NCBI RefSeq assembly: GCF_037478135.1
Contig: NZ_JBBHDV010000003.1
Coordinates: forward strand, 1 to 64,000
DNA: 64,000 nucleotides
Direction of reading: 5' to 3'
Source: Denitratimonas sp037478135
GTDB taxonomy: Bacteria > Pseudomonadota > Gammaproteobacteria > Xanthomonadales > Xanthomonadaceae
Shown here: one piece after another, positions 27,327 through 35,251 of the stretch
How positions within the stretch are numbered: position 1 is the first letter of the stretch
Layout: each line of letters starts with the position of its first letter
The notes under the pieces: generated by a model
Databases searched by the model: none
What the model saw: the letters and a program-made list of their open reading frames with translations, nothing else
Told to the model about the DNA's origin: nothing
Program-made: the position numbers and the translations under genes

Positions 27327-27767
27327 ATGGCCGCCTGTCGCCCCCGTTTGCCGCCACCGCGCCAGCGCGGCTTCACCCTGATCGAAGTTGTGGTCGCGTT
27401 CTCGATCCTGGCCGTGGGGCTGGGCATCATGATGCAGATTGCCGTGGGCGCGATGCGCCAGGCACGCAACGCCACCGAGTTCACCGAAGCTGCGCTGTAT
27501 GCGCAATCGCTGCTGGACAGCATCGGCGTCGGTGAGCGGCTGGAGGAAGGCGGGGATTCGGGCGAGTTCGGCGAGCGCTACCGCTGGGATCTGGACGTCA
27601 CCCCGTACGAGGCCTTTTCCGAAGGCGACGCCGCGCTGGTGCCGGAAATGGTGCCGATCACGCTGTACCGGCTGGATCTGGTGGTGCGCTGGGATCGTGG
27701 TGTGCACACCCACGAAGCGCACTTCGCCACGCTGCGCGCGCTGACGCCGGACGAGGGGCTGCGATGA
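27327..27767 (+). CDS. gspI: Minor pseudopilin GspI (XpsI)
   Basis: A 146-residue pseudopilin. The leader MAACRPRLPPPRQRG precedes FTLIEVVVAFSILAVGLGIM (Glu at +5, a GspI-like AFSILAVGL pattern). The remainder is the short GspI alpha/beta domain (ALYAQSLLDSIGVGERLEEG; RYRWDLDVTPYE). GspI nucleates the GspI-J-K tip. It starts one base after the gspH stop and overlaps gspJ by 4 bp. Confidence 0.9.
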   Translation: MAACRPRLPPPRQRGFTLIEVVVAFSILAVGLGIMMQIAVGAMRQARNATEFTEAALYAQSLLDSIGVGERLEEGGDSGEFGERYRWDLDVTPYEAFSEGDAALVPEMVPITLYRLDLVVRWDRGVHTHEAHFATLRALTPDEGLR

Positions 27768-28768
27768 AACGTCGCGGATCTGCCGTCATGAGACCGGATT
27801 CATCCGAAATCATGAATTCACCCGAGCGCTTCGCGCTCCCTCTCCCGCACGCGTGGGGGAGAGGGTTGGGGAGAGGGGGCGAGTGCCGCAGGCGCGAGTG
27901 CGTTTGTTCGTCGCCATCGCAAAAAGCCCCCCTTATCCCGGCTCCGCTTCGCCCCCGGCTTGCCGACGCGCATATCGGCAGGTGCTCACAGGATCGCGAC
28001 TTCGCTGCTCGGAAGTCCTGTTTGCCACCCGTCAGTGGGGGCGAGCGAGCGATTCTCTGCACCCGCAAAGCAAGGACGGCGATTCCCCGCACCGCTCGCG
28101 GATTCACCCTGCTCGAAGTGCTGATTGCCATCACCCTGCTGGCCTTGCTGATGGCGATGGCGTTCGGAACGCTGCGCGGTGCGGTCGGGGCCACGCGCAG
28201 CGGCGAACGGCTGATTTCCTGGACCAACCAGACCCGCACCGTGCAGGAATTCCTGCGCCGCCAGCTCGGCCATGCGATGGCGATCCCGTTCGAACGCCTG
28301 GAGGACATCGGCGAAAATCGCGTGTTCGAGGCCGACCGCAGCGAACTGCGCTTCGTCGCGCCGATGCCGGGACACCTGTCCAACGGCGGCCCGCATGTGC
28401 AATGGATCACGATCGCAGGCGACCAGCTGCTGTTCGACCACTCCCAGTTGAACGGCTTTGATCCGCTCGATCCGAAAGCCAACAATCCGCGCGATCCGGT
28501 GCTGCTGATGGAAGGCTTTGCCAGCGCCCATTTCGAATACCGCGGCCTGAACGAAGAGGGCGAACTGGACGACTGGACGCCCGACTGGGAGAACGTGCAG
28601 CAGCTGCCGCTGCTGGTGCGCGTGGTGGTCGAATTCGAGGAAGAGACCCGCAACTGGCCGGATCTGGAAATCCCGGTACTGGCCGGCAGCGCGATGCCGT
28701 CGATGTTTTCGGTCGGGCGCCCGCCGATGCGGGGCAACCGCCCGCAACCCGGAGGCGGTGACCGATGA
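27764..28768 (+). CDS. gspJ: Minor pseudopilin GspJ (XpsJ) with 108-codon leader insertion
   Basis: A 334-residue open frame. The pseudopilin part starts at residue 114 (FTLLEVLIAITLLALLMAMAFG) and continues with the normal GspJ domain (SGERLISWTNQTRTVQEFLRRQLGHA, LRFVAPMPGHL, LLVRVVVEFEEE). Ahead of it lie 113 residues instead of the usual 5-20. Codons 4-111 come from a 324-bp insertion flanked by TCGCGGAT; without it the protein would begin MKRRG|FTLLEVL. A TTG at 28022 behind GGAAG could restart translation with a 27-residue leader. Whether the long form is processed by the prepilin peptidase is unknown. Overlaps gspI and gspK by 4 bp each. Confidence 0.9.
   Translation: MKRRGSAVMRPDSSEIMNSPERFALPLPHAWGRGLGRGGECRRRECVCSSPSQKAPLIPAPLRPRLADAHIGRCSQDRDFAARKSCLPPVSGGERAILCTRKARTAIPRTARGFTLLEVLIAITLLALLMAMAFGTLRGAVGATRSGERLISWTNQTRTVQEFLRRQLGHAMAIPFERLEDIGENRVFEADRSELRFVAPMPGHLSNGGPHVQWITIAGDQLLFDHSQLNGFDPLDPKANNPRDPVLLMEGFASAHFEYRGLNEEGELDDWTPDWENVQQLPLLVRVVVEFEEETRNWPDLEIPVLAGSAMPSMFSVGRPPMRGNRPQPGGGDR
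27772..28103. mobile_element. 324-bp insertion in gspJ leader with 8-bp direct repeats
   Basis: TCGCGGAT occurs at 27772-27779 and again at 28096-28103, in the same codon phase. The segment between carries a CTCCCTCTCCC / GGGGAGAGGG hairpin (27836-27865) related to the palindrome at 297-328, then non-repetitive GC-rich sequence. Length 324 bp (multiple of three) keeps gspJ open. No transposase and no obvious terminal inverted repeats are seen, so it looks like a non-autonomous or recombination-derived insert. Confidence 0.7.
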
Positions 28769-29670
28769 GCCTTCCCGCTACTGCACCACGTCAGCGCGGG
28801 GTGGCCTTCATCATCGTGATCTGGCTGCTGGCGCTGCTGACCATCCTGCTGGGCGCGTTCGCGCTGATTTCCCGCACCGAAGGCATGCAGGCGCGCCACA
28901 TGTACGACGCCACGGTGGCGCGTTACGCGGCCGAAGCCGGCATCAACCAGGCGGCCTATTTCCTCTCGGTGCCGGACCAGGAACTGCGCTGGATCCCGGA
29001 CGGGCGCGAGTACCAGGTGGTGTTCGACGAGTTCGATATCCGGGTCAAGGTGACCGACGAATCCGGCCTGATCGACCTCAACGCCGCCGACATCAAGATG
29101 TTGACGGAACTGTTTGCCGGAATTGGCGTCGAACAGGACCAGGCCGACGCATTGGCGGCGGCGATCCAGGACTGGCGCGATGCCGATGATCTTGTCTCAC
29201 CCAATGGCGCCGAAGATGCCGAATATGCCGCCGCAGGTTATTCCTGGGGGCCGCGCAATGCGCCGTTCGATCTGGTCTCCGAGCTGCTACAGGTGCTGGG
29301 CATGACTCCCGACATCTACCGTCAGGTGGAGCGTTCGCTGACGGTCTATGCCGGCCAGTCGCGGCCGAACCTGGCGTTCGCCCCGTACGAGATCCTTCTT
29401 TCGCTGCCCGGCATGACGCCGGAAATGGCGCAGCAGATCATTGAAGCCCGTCACGCATGGGATCCTGCCAGCGGCATGCCACCGCCACTGCTGCCCGATG
29501 GATCGCCGCTGATGGCGCAGGGCGGAACCGGCACGTATAGTATCGAGTCCCGCGCCACGCTCCCGAACGGAGCCTGGACGCAGGTGGATGCCACGATAAG
29601 GCTGGGTGGCGGAGGAGTCTCCGGCATGGCCTATACCATCCTGCGCTGGCAGGATGGCGACTCCTTCTGA
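28765..29670 (+). CDS. gspK: Minor pseudopilin GspK (XpsK)
   Basis: A 301-residue atypical pseudopilin. The hydrophobic helix starts VAFIIVIWLLALLTILLGAF after leader MSLPATAPRQRG, and position +5 is not Glu, as expected for GspK. Helix-hairpin regions follow (DESGLIDLNAADIKMLTELF; LLSLPGMTPEMAQQIIEARH). GspK caps the pseudopilus tip with GspI and GspJ. The start overlaps the gspJ stop by 4 bp. Confidence 0.92.
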   Translation: MSLPATAPRQRGVAFIIVIWLLALLTILLGAFALISRTEGMQARHMYDATVARYAAEAGINQAAYFLSVPDQELRWIPDGREYQVVFDEFDIRVKVTDESGLIDLNAADIKMLTELFAGIGVEQDQADALAAAIQDWRDADDLVSPNGAEDAEYAAAGYSWGPRNAPFDLVSELLQVLGMTPDIYRQVERSLTVYAGQSRPNLAFAPYEILLSLPGMTPEMAQQIIEARHAWDPASGMPPPLLPDGSPLMAQGGTGTYSIESRATLPNGAWTQVDATIRLGGGGVSGMAYTILRWQDGDSF

Positions 29671-29677
29671 AGAACCG

Positions 29678-30826
29678 ATGCCCACGTTTCCCGACCAAAT
29701 CTCACAGCCGCTGAGCCGCTTGGCCGCGCGCTATGCGCAAAGCCCGATCCCCGGCTTCTTCGCCTGGTGGCTGGGCGAACTGCGCGCCTGCCTGCCGCTG
29801 CGCTGGCGGCAGCGTTTCCGCGTCGCCGAAAGCCTGGTGTTGTTGCGTCCTGAAGGCGATGAACTGGTCGTCCTGCACCAGCACGACGGCCTGCGCGAGG
29901 AACTGGGGCGGCTGTCGACCACGCCGCCGGAAGCGCTGCCTGCCGGTCTGAACGCCTTGCTCGGCGAGGACCGCCGTGAACTGCGCCGCGTGCTGCTGGT
30001 GCCTGCTTCCTCGGTGCTGCGCCGCACCCTGCACCTGCCGGCGGCAGCGCTGGAGAATCTTTCCAGCGTGCTGGGCTTCGAACTGGACCGGCAGACGCCC
30101 TTCCGCGCCGAGCAGGTCTACTACGACAGCCGCGTGCTGCCCCACGCGCCCGATGCGCGCCAGGTGCCGGTGGAACTGGCCCTGGTCACGCGCGAACGGC
30201 TGGCGCAGGCGCTGGCCGATGTCGACGGACTGGCTTCCACCCTGAGCGCGGTCGACGTAGCGCAGGACGATGGCGCGCGCGCCGGATTCAATCTGCTGCC
30301 GGCCGAACAGCGCCAGCATCGCACCCACGCCTTCGGCTGGCTGATGGCCGGCCTGGGCGTGGCGACCCTGTTCCTGCTGTGGCTGGGCATGAGCCAGATC
30401 ATCCACAACCGTGAGGAAGCGGTGCAGCGCCTGAGCGCGGATGTCGATGCCCAGCGTGATGAGGCGCGGGCGGTCACGCGGTTGCGCGATGAGCTGGACG
30501 GCGCTGCCGCCGGCGCCAATTTCCTCGCGGTGGAAAAGGCCAGCCAGCCCTCGATGCTGTTGCTGCTCGACGATCTCACCGCGCGCCTGCCCGATGACAC
30601 CTATCTGGAACGCATGAGCGTGGCGCGTGGCGAAGTGACGCTGGCCGGGCAGAGCACCCAGGCCGCCAAGCTGGTCGAACTGCTGCAGGACAGCAGCACC
30701 CTGCGCGGTGCCGCGCTGAGTGGCCCGATCCAGCCCGACAGCCGTACCGGCAAGGACCGTTTCAACATCGTGGCGCAGTTCGGCGCCACCACGGAGGATG
30801 GCGATGCGCCTGATGCCGGACGCTAA
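29678..30826 (+). CDS. gspL: Type II secretion protein GspL/PilN-like (XpsL)
   Basis: A 382-residue bitopic protein. A cytoplasmic actin-like domain (about 35-210) contains LLVPASSVLRRTLHLPAAALENLSSVLGFELD, quoted in part. One membrane helix (AFGWLMAGLGVATLFLLWLG, about 223-243) is followed by a periplasmic coiled coil and a PilN-type ferredoxin-like domain (DDLTARLPDDTYLERMSVARGEVTLAGQS). It links GspE to GspM. ATG 29678 lies 7 bp after the gspK stop; an upstream in-frame ATG inside gspK is unlikely. Confidence 0.88.
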   Translation: MPTFPDQISQPLSRLAARYAQSPIPGFFAWWLGELRACLPLRWRQRFRVAESLVLLRPEGDELVVLHQHDGLREELGRLSTTPPEALPAGLNALLGEDRRELRRVLLVPASSVLRRTLHLPAAALENLSSVLGFELDRQTPFRAEQVYYDSRVLPHAPDARQVPVELALVTRERLAQALADVDGLASTLSAVDVAQDDGARAGFNLLPAEQRQHRTHAFGWLMAGLGVATLFLLWLGMSQIIHNREEAVQRLSADVDAQRDEARAVTRLRDELDGAAAGANFLAVEKASQPSMLLLLDDLTARLPDDTYLERMSVARGEVTLAGQSTQAAKLVELLQDSSTLRGAALSGPIQPDSRTGKDRFNIVAQFGATTEDGDAPDAGR

Positions 30827-31457
30827 GCAGGGCCGCGTGCTGGCGGTGGTGTTGCTGCTGATCACCCTGATCCTGGTCTATCTGATCGGGGTGCACTGGT
30901 GGTTTGTCGCGCCGTTGTCGCAGTACCGCCAGGAAATGATCGACCTGCGCGAAGAGGAGGCCCGCTTCCGCGCCATCGCCCAACAGCGTGATGCGATCCG
31001 CGAAGCGCTGGCCCAGGTGCGTGAATTCGAGAGCAGCAACCCCGGTTTCCTGACCGAAGCCAATTTCGATCTGGCCGCTTCCGGCCTGATCCAGCGCCTG
31101 CAGGAGCAGGTCGACGTATTGCAGGCCGGCGATCGCTGCAGCGTGGTCAGCCGTACCCCGTTCCGCGGCAACGCGCCGGGACAGGGCGGGCGCGGCAGCA
31201 ATGCCTCGGACAGTCCGTTCGAACGTGTCACCGTCAAGGTGCGCCTGCGCTGTGAAATGGAGCATTTCGGTCCGCTGCTGTACGGGCTGGAAAGCGGCAG
31301 CCCGCAGCTGTTCGTCAGCGAGCTGACGATCACCGGCCGCCGCGCCGCGCCTGGCGGCCGGGCGCGCTCACGCAACCAGCCCGCCAATGCGGGTTATCTG
31401 GATATCGCGTTCGACATGTACGGCTATCTGCGCCGCACACCCGGAGGTGGCGCATGA
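30804..31457 (+). CDS. gspM: Type II secretion protein GspM (XpsM)
   Basis: A 217-residue protein with a very short cytoplasmic start (MRLMPDAKQGR), one membrane helix (VLAVVLLLITLILVYLIGV), a periplasmic coiled coil (YRQEMIDLREEEARFRAIAQQ) and a C-terminal ferredoxin-like domain. It pairs with GspL. I chose ATG 30804 because ACGGAGG at 30791-30797 is then 6 nt upstream; ATG 30798 is too close to it. It overlaps the gspL end by 23 bp and gspN by 4 bp. Sequence conservation of GspM is low; assignment rests on topology and position. Confidence 0.85.
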   Translation: MRLMPDAKQGRVLAVVLLLITLILVYLIGVHWWFVAPLSQYRQEMIDLREEEARFRAIAQQRDAIREALAQVREFESSNPGFLTEANFDLAASGLIQRLQEQVDVLQAGDRCSVVSRTPFRGNAPGQGGRGSNASDSPFERVTVKVRLRCEMEHFGPLLYGLESGSPQLFVSELTITGRRAAPGGRARSRNQPANAGYLDIAFDMYGYLRRTPGGGA

Positions 31458-32194
31458 ACCTGCCACAGCTGACCTCCAGCCAGCGCCTGCCGGCCCTGCT
31501 GATGGCCGTGGTGGCATTGTGGGCGCTGTTGTTCGCGATCGCCGGCATGGCCGGTCTGGGTGGGCGCTATCGGCTGCATCCGGATGATCCCGGCCGTGTG
31601 CCGGCCTTGCCGGCGCTGGATCTTTCTCAGGCACGCAGCCCCTTGCAGCCGCTGGAAACCTACGCCGACATCGGTGAGCGCCCGCTGTTCAGCGACGATC
31701 GCCGTCCGCTGCCGCCGCCGGAAGAAGAAGCCGTGGCTGAGGAGGCTCCGCCGCCTCCGGCCGCACCGCTGGATATCGCGGTGACCAGCATCATCATGAC
31801 CCCGGACGTGCGCATCGCCATCGTCACCGACAACAAGACCGGCGCCAGCCAGTCGCTGCGCGTCGGCCAGACGCTGGAAGGCGAGCAATCGGGTTGGACA
31901 CTTGCGGAACTGGAGCCGCGAAAGGCGGTCTTCTCCGGGCCGACCGGCCGCTCCAGCGTCGATCTCCGGGTGTTCAACGGCACTGGTGCCCAAGCGCCGT
32001 CGCCGGCTGCAACCGCAGCTGCTGCCTCTGGCGAAGAGCCCGGAGCCGCGCCCGCCGAATCGCAGGACGCAGCCGCCGACACCAGCACGGGCGAGCCGAT
32101 GACGCCCGAATCCCGTGCCGAAATGATCCGCCGCCGCATTGAAGAACGGCGCCGGCAGATGCGCGAAGAAGCCGAACGCGCAAACAACAGGTAG
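31454..32194 (+). CDS. xpsN: Type II secretion protein XpsN (GspC-like role)
   Basis: A 246-residue bitopic protein: N-terminal membrane helix (LLMAVVALWALLFAIAGMAG), a PLQPLETYADIGERPLFSDDRRP segment reminiscent of the GspC homology region, a small beta domain (VTSIIMTPDVRIAIVTDNKT ... LRVGQTLEG), and a low-complexity Ala/Pro/Glu tail ending in a charged helix (RAEMIRRRIEERRRQMREE). In Xanthomonas, XpsN associates with secretin XpsD and the XpsL-M complex and takes the place of GspC, which is absent here. Position before gspD fits. Overlaps gspM by 4 bp. Confidence 0.82.
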   Translation: MNLPQLTSSQRLPALLMAVVALWALLFAIAGMAGLGGRYRLHPDDPGRVPALPALDLSQARSPLQPLETYADIGERPLFSDDRRPLPPPEEEAVAEEAPPPPAAPLDIAVTSIIMTPDVRIAIVTDNKTGASQSLRVGQTLEGEQSGWTLAELEPRKAVFSGPTGRSSVDLRVFNGTGAQAPSPAATAAAASGEEPGAAPAESQDAAADTSTGEPMTPESRAEMIRRRIEERRRQMREEAERANNR

Positions 32195-32206
32195 GAACAC
32201 AGCCCA

Positions 32207-34585
32207 GTGAACCCGAACAATCTTGCCGCCACCCGGCCCCTTTCCCCGACCCGCCGCCTGCGCCGGGCTGCCGGGCTCTCTCTTGCCACCGCGCTGCTGG
32301 TGCTGCTGGCCGGTTGCGCCGCGCGCGAGCCGCGCCCGGTCTACCGGCCGGTCGATGCCTATGCCGAAACCCGCCAGCAGGCCGCCTACCATCAGTCGCC
32401 GGCTGTCGAACAGGCCCGCGATGACGATTCCTCGGCGCCGCAGGAAGGGCCTGATACCCAGAGCCTGACCCAGATCGGCACCGGCAGCTTCATCAATGAA
32501 GACGTCGCGCGCCGCTCGCCGCCCGGCCCCGGCCCGGTGGGCGAGGTATCGTTCAACTTCGAAGGCGAATCGCTGCATGCGGTGGTCAAGGCCATCCTCG
32601 GCGACTTCCTGCAGCAGAACTACGTCATCGCGCCGGGCGTGCAGGGCAATGTGACCTTTTCCACCGCCAAGCCGCTGCGCGGCGACCAGGCCCTGTCGAT
32701 CCTGGAAATGCTGCTGCGCTGGAACAACACCACGATGGTCTGGCAGGACGGCCGCTACACCATCCTGCCGGTGGCCCAAGCGCTGCCGGGCAACCTGACC
32801 CCGCGCAGCGGACCGCTGCAGAACATGCGCGGCTACGAAGTGCGCGCGGTGCCGCTGCAGTACATCTCCACGATGGAAATGGAGAAGGTGCTCAAGCCCT
32901 ACGCCAAGCCCGAAGCCATCGTCAGCGTGGATCCGGCGCGCAACATGCTGGTGCTGGCCGGCTCGCGCGCCGAGCTGGAAAACTACCTGCACACCGTCGC
33001 GGTGTTCGACGTGGACTGGCTGGAAGGCATGTCCGTGGGCGTGTTCAACCTGACCCAGACCGAAGCCGCCAAGACCGTCACCGAACTGGAAAAGATCTTC
33101 GGCGAAGGCAGCAACACGCCGATGGCCGGCATGTTCCGCTTCCTGCCGCTGGAAGGCATCAACGCGATCCTGGTCATCACGCCGCAGCCCAAATACCTGG
33201 CACGCATCGAGGAGTGGATCGAGCGCTTCGATCTGGGCGGTGGCCAGGCCGGGCAGCGCCTCTACACCTATGACGTGAAGAACGTGAAAGCCATCGACCT
33301 GGCCACCACGCTGTCGGACGTCTTCGGCTCACCAGCTCCGACGCAGCGCACCAGTTCCGGCGGCAGCGTCGCGCCGGGGCTTGAATCGGTGCAGGTGCGC
33401 AGTGTCGGTTCCGATGGCAGTGTTACCCCGCCGAGCTTGCGCAACCAGAACACCCAGGGCGCCAACCAGGCCCGCCCACGCCGCCGCGCCGCAGATGACG
33501 GCCAGTTCGTCCCGGCCGTGGGAGACGGTGGCCCGGTTGTGGACGCCACCGGTGGCATCGCGCTGGGTTCCAGTGACGAAATCCGCGTCTCGGCGGTGGA
33601 GGAAAGCAACTCCCTGCTGGTGCTGGCCACTTCTACCCAGTGGGAGTCGATCCGTCGCGTGATCGAGCGCTTGGACACGATTCCTTTACAGGTGCACATT
33701 GAGGCCAAGATCATCCAGGTCACGCTTACCGAGCAATTGAAGTACGGCGTCCAGTGGTTCTTCGAAAATGCGGTTGGCGGCATCGAGGGTACCGGCACTG
33801 CCATGCAGGAGCTTGCCGGGAGTGCGCGTGGTTGGCGCGACTTTGCCGGTAGCATCACCACCGGCGGAATGGGCTGGTCGTTCATTGGTCCCAACGCTGC
33901 CGCAATCATCAGCACACTGGATTCGGTGGCCTCAGTCAATGTGTTGTCGGCACCCTCGGTCGTGGTGCTCAACAACAAGCAGGCATCGATCAACATCGGC
34001 AAACAGATTCCAGTCAACAGCCAGTTCTTCAACAGCAACATCGGTGGTAGTGGCACCCAGACCTATGTGCAGTTCCGCGACACCGGCATCACCTTGGACG
34101 TCACCCCGCGGGTCAATCCGGGCGGTCTGGTGTTCATGGAGATCGATCAGCAGGACAGCACCCCGGGCCCCACGGATGAGGCTGTCGGCGGTAACGTCTC
34201 GGTCGATCAGGCCAAGATCAAGACCGAGGTGGCGGTGCAATCCGGTCAGACGATCCTGCTCGGTGGTCTGATCAAGCAGACTGACAGCAAAAGCAGCAGC
34301 GGCTTTCCGGGATTGCATCGCATTCCCGTGATCGGTGCCCTGTTCGGTGGCAAGAGTCGGTCGTCTGATCGCCAGGAACTGCTGGTCATGCTGACCCCGG
34401 TCGTGATCAAGAACAGCGACGATGCCCGCCGCCTCACCGAAGAGTACAGTCGCCAGTTCCGCGCCCTGGAGCCGCTGCGCGCGCAAGGATTCGCGCCGGG
34501 CTCCGCCCCGGCCACCCAACAACCTCAAGTTGCACCGGAAGACTACTACCCGGCGCATGACGACCAAGGAGACTACCCGCAATGA
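32207..34585 (+). CDS. gspD: Type II secretion outer-membrane secretin GspD (XpsD)
   Basis: A 792-residue secretin. The N-terminus is a lipoprotein signal (LLVLLAGC, Cys about residue 37). N0 domain about 105-180 (VSFNFEGESLHAVVKAILGDFL), N1-N3 domains 200-500 with a low-complexity Gly/Ser/Arg insert in N3 (QRTSSGGSVAPGLE to RPRRRAADDGQF), and the secretin core 510-760 with VASVNVLSAPSVVVLNNKQA and the VPVIGALF-like HRIPVIGALFGGKSRS motif. It forms the outer-membrane channel. The start is GTG 32207, 12 bp after xpsN. As a lipoprotein it may not need a separate pilotin. Confidence 0.95.
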   Translation: MNPNNLAATRPLSPTRRLRRAAGLSLATALLVLLAGCAAREPRPVYRPVDAYAETRQQAAYHQSPAVEQARDDDSSAPQEGPDTQSLTQIGTGSFINEDVARRSPPGPGPVGEVSFNFEGESLHAVVKAILGDFLQQNYVIAPGVQGNVTFSTAKPLRGDQALSILEMLLRWNNTTMVWQDGRYTILPVAQALPGNLTPRSGPLQNMRGYEVRAVPLQYISTMEMEKVLKPYAKPEAIVSVDPARNMLVLAGSRAELENYLHTVAVFDVDWLEGMSVGVFNLTQTEAAKTVTELEKIFGEGSNTPMAGMFRFLPLEGINAILVITPQPKYLARIEEWIERFDLGGGQAGQRLYTYDVKNVKAIDLATTLSDVFGSPAPTQRTSSGGSVAPGLESVQVRSVGSDGSVTPPSLRNQNTQGANQARPRRRAADDGQFVPAVGDGGPVVDATGGIALGSSDEIRVSAVEESNSLLVLATSTQWESIRRVIERLDTIPLQVHIEAKIIQVTLTEQLKYGVQWFFENAVGGIEGTGTAMQELAGSARGWRDFAGSITTGGMGWSFIGPNAAAIISTLDSVASVNVLSAPSVVVLNNKQASINIGKQIPVNSQFFNSNIGGSGTQTYVQFRDTGITLDVTPRVNPGGLVFMEIDQQDSTPGPTDEAVGGNVSVDQAKIKTEVAVQSGQTILLGGLIKQTDSKSSSGFPGLHRIPVIGALFGGKSRSSDRQELLVMLTPVVIKNSDDARRLTEEYSRQFRALEPLRAQGFAPGSAPATQQPQVAPEDYYPAHDDQGDYPQ

Positions 34586-35025
34586 TCCGCCGCCTCATCC
34601 TGATTTCCGCCGTCACCGTGCTGCTCGCCGCCTGCGGCGCCAGCACCCCGGAACGCCCCGGCAGCAAGCTGGCCCCGGAAGAAGCCGTCGCCCAGCGCGC
34701 CCAGGAACGCTGGGATGCGATCATTGCCAAGGACTACGCCCGCGCCTACGAGTACCTGACCCCCGGTACTCGTGCCACAACACCATATGAAGGCTACGCG
34801 CGCCGCCTTCTGGGGGGGGTGGCAATTCGTTGGACCAAGGCTGATGTTGACCGGGTGGAGTGCACTGAGCCTGGGGTCTGCGAGGCCAAGGTGTACATCA
34901 CCTACTTGGTGCGACCTGCGCAGATGGGCACGGGCAATCTGGAAGGCTACAGCCCCGTTTATGAAAAGTGGCTGCGCAGCGACGACGGACAATGGCATCA
35001 CTTGCCCAGCACTACGGGCCGCTGA
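34582..35025 (+). CDS. Small lipoprotein at the end of the T2SS operon
   Basis: A 147-residue protein with a lipobox (MIRRLILISAVTVLLAACGAS, Cys 18, quoted in part: LLAAC). The mature part starts with a helical segment (EEAVAQRAQERWDAIIAKDYARAYEYLTPG) and then a beta-rich region with two cysteines (VECTEPGVCEAKVYITYLV), an NTF2-like feel. ATG overlaps the gspD stop (ATGA), so it is translationally coupled to the secretin. I do not recognise a characterised family. Position suggests an accessory role for the T2SS, but this is inference. Confidence 0.75.
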   Translation: MIRRLILISAVTVLLAACGASTPERPGSKLAPEEAVAQRAQERWDAIIAKDYARAYEYLTPGTRATTPYEGYARRLLGGVAIRWTKADVDRVECTEPGVCEAKVYITYLVRPAQMGTGNLEGYSPVYEKWLRSDDGQWHHLPSTTGR

Positions 35026-35111
35026 TTTGAGACTTGGGTGTCTGCCGTGGCTACTGGGGCCTCCGCGGGCATCATTGGTAGAAGCAATCCGCAGAAGGGG
35101 CTTGGCGGATG

Positions 35112-35141
35112 TTGCATCGAATGGCGGGGTGTGCCTATACT
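35112..35141 (+). promoter_or_regulatory. Sigma-70-type promoter for the surface protein gene
   Basis: TTGCAT (35112-35117) and TATACT (35136-35141) are separated by 18 bp, the best -35/-10 match I found in the window. Transcription would start near 35148, leaving a leader of about 100 nt before ATG 35252. Confidence 0.55.
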
Positions 35142-35251
35142 CCCGCCTGCTGCACCTTGCTCAGGACTGATGGCAGTGGATCGCCGTGTTTTCTGTAAGG
35201 GTGTGGGCAGAAAAAAAAGCCCTGTGATCTGAAACTCTTAGGAGTGTTGTG

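Noticed and set aside
27764..28093. gspJ as a pseudogene
   Set aside because: The insertion is in frame and the whole pseudopilin domain is intact, so I describe it as an altered but open gene.
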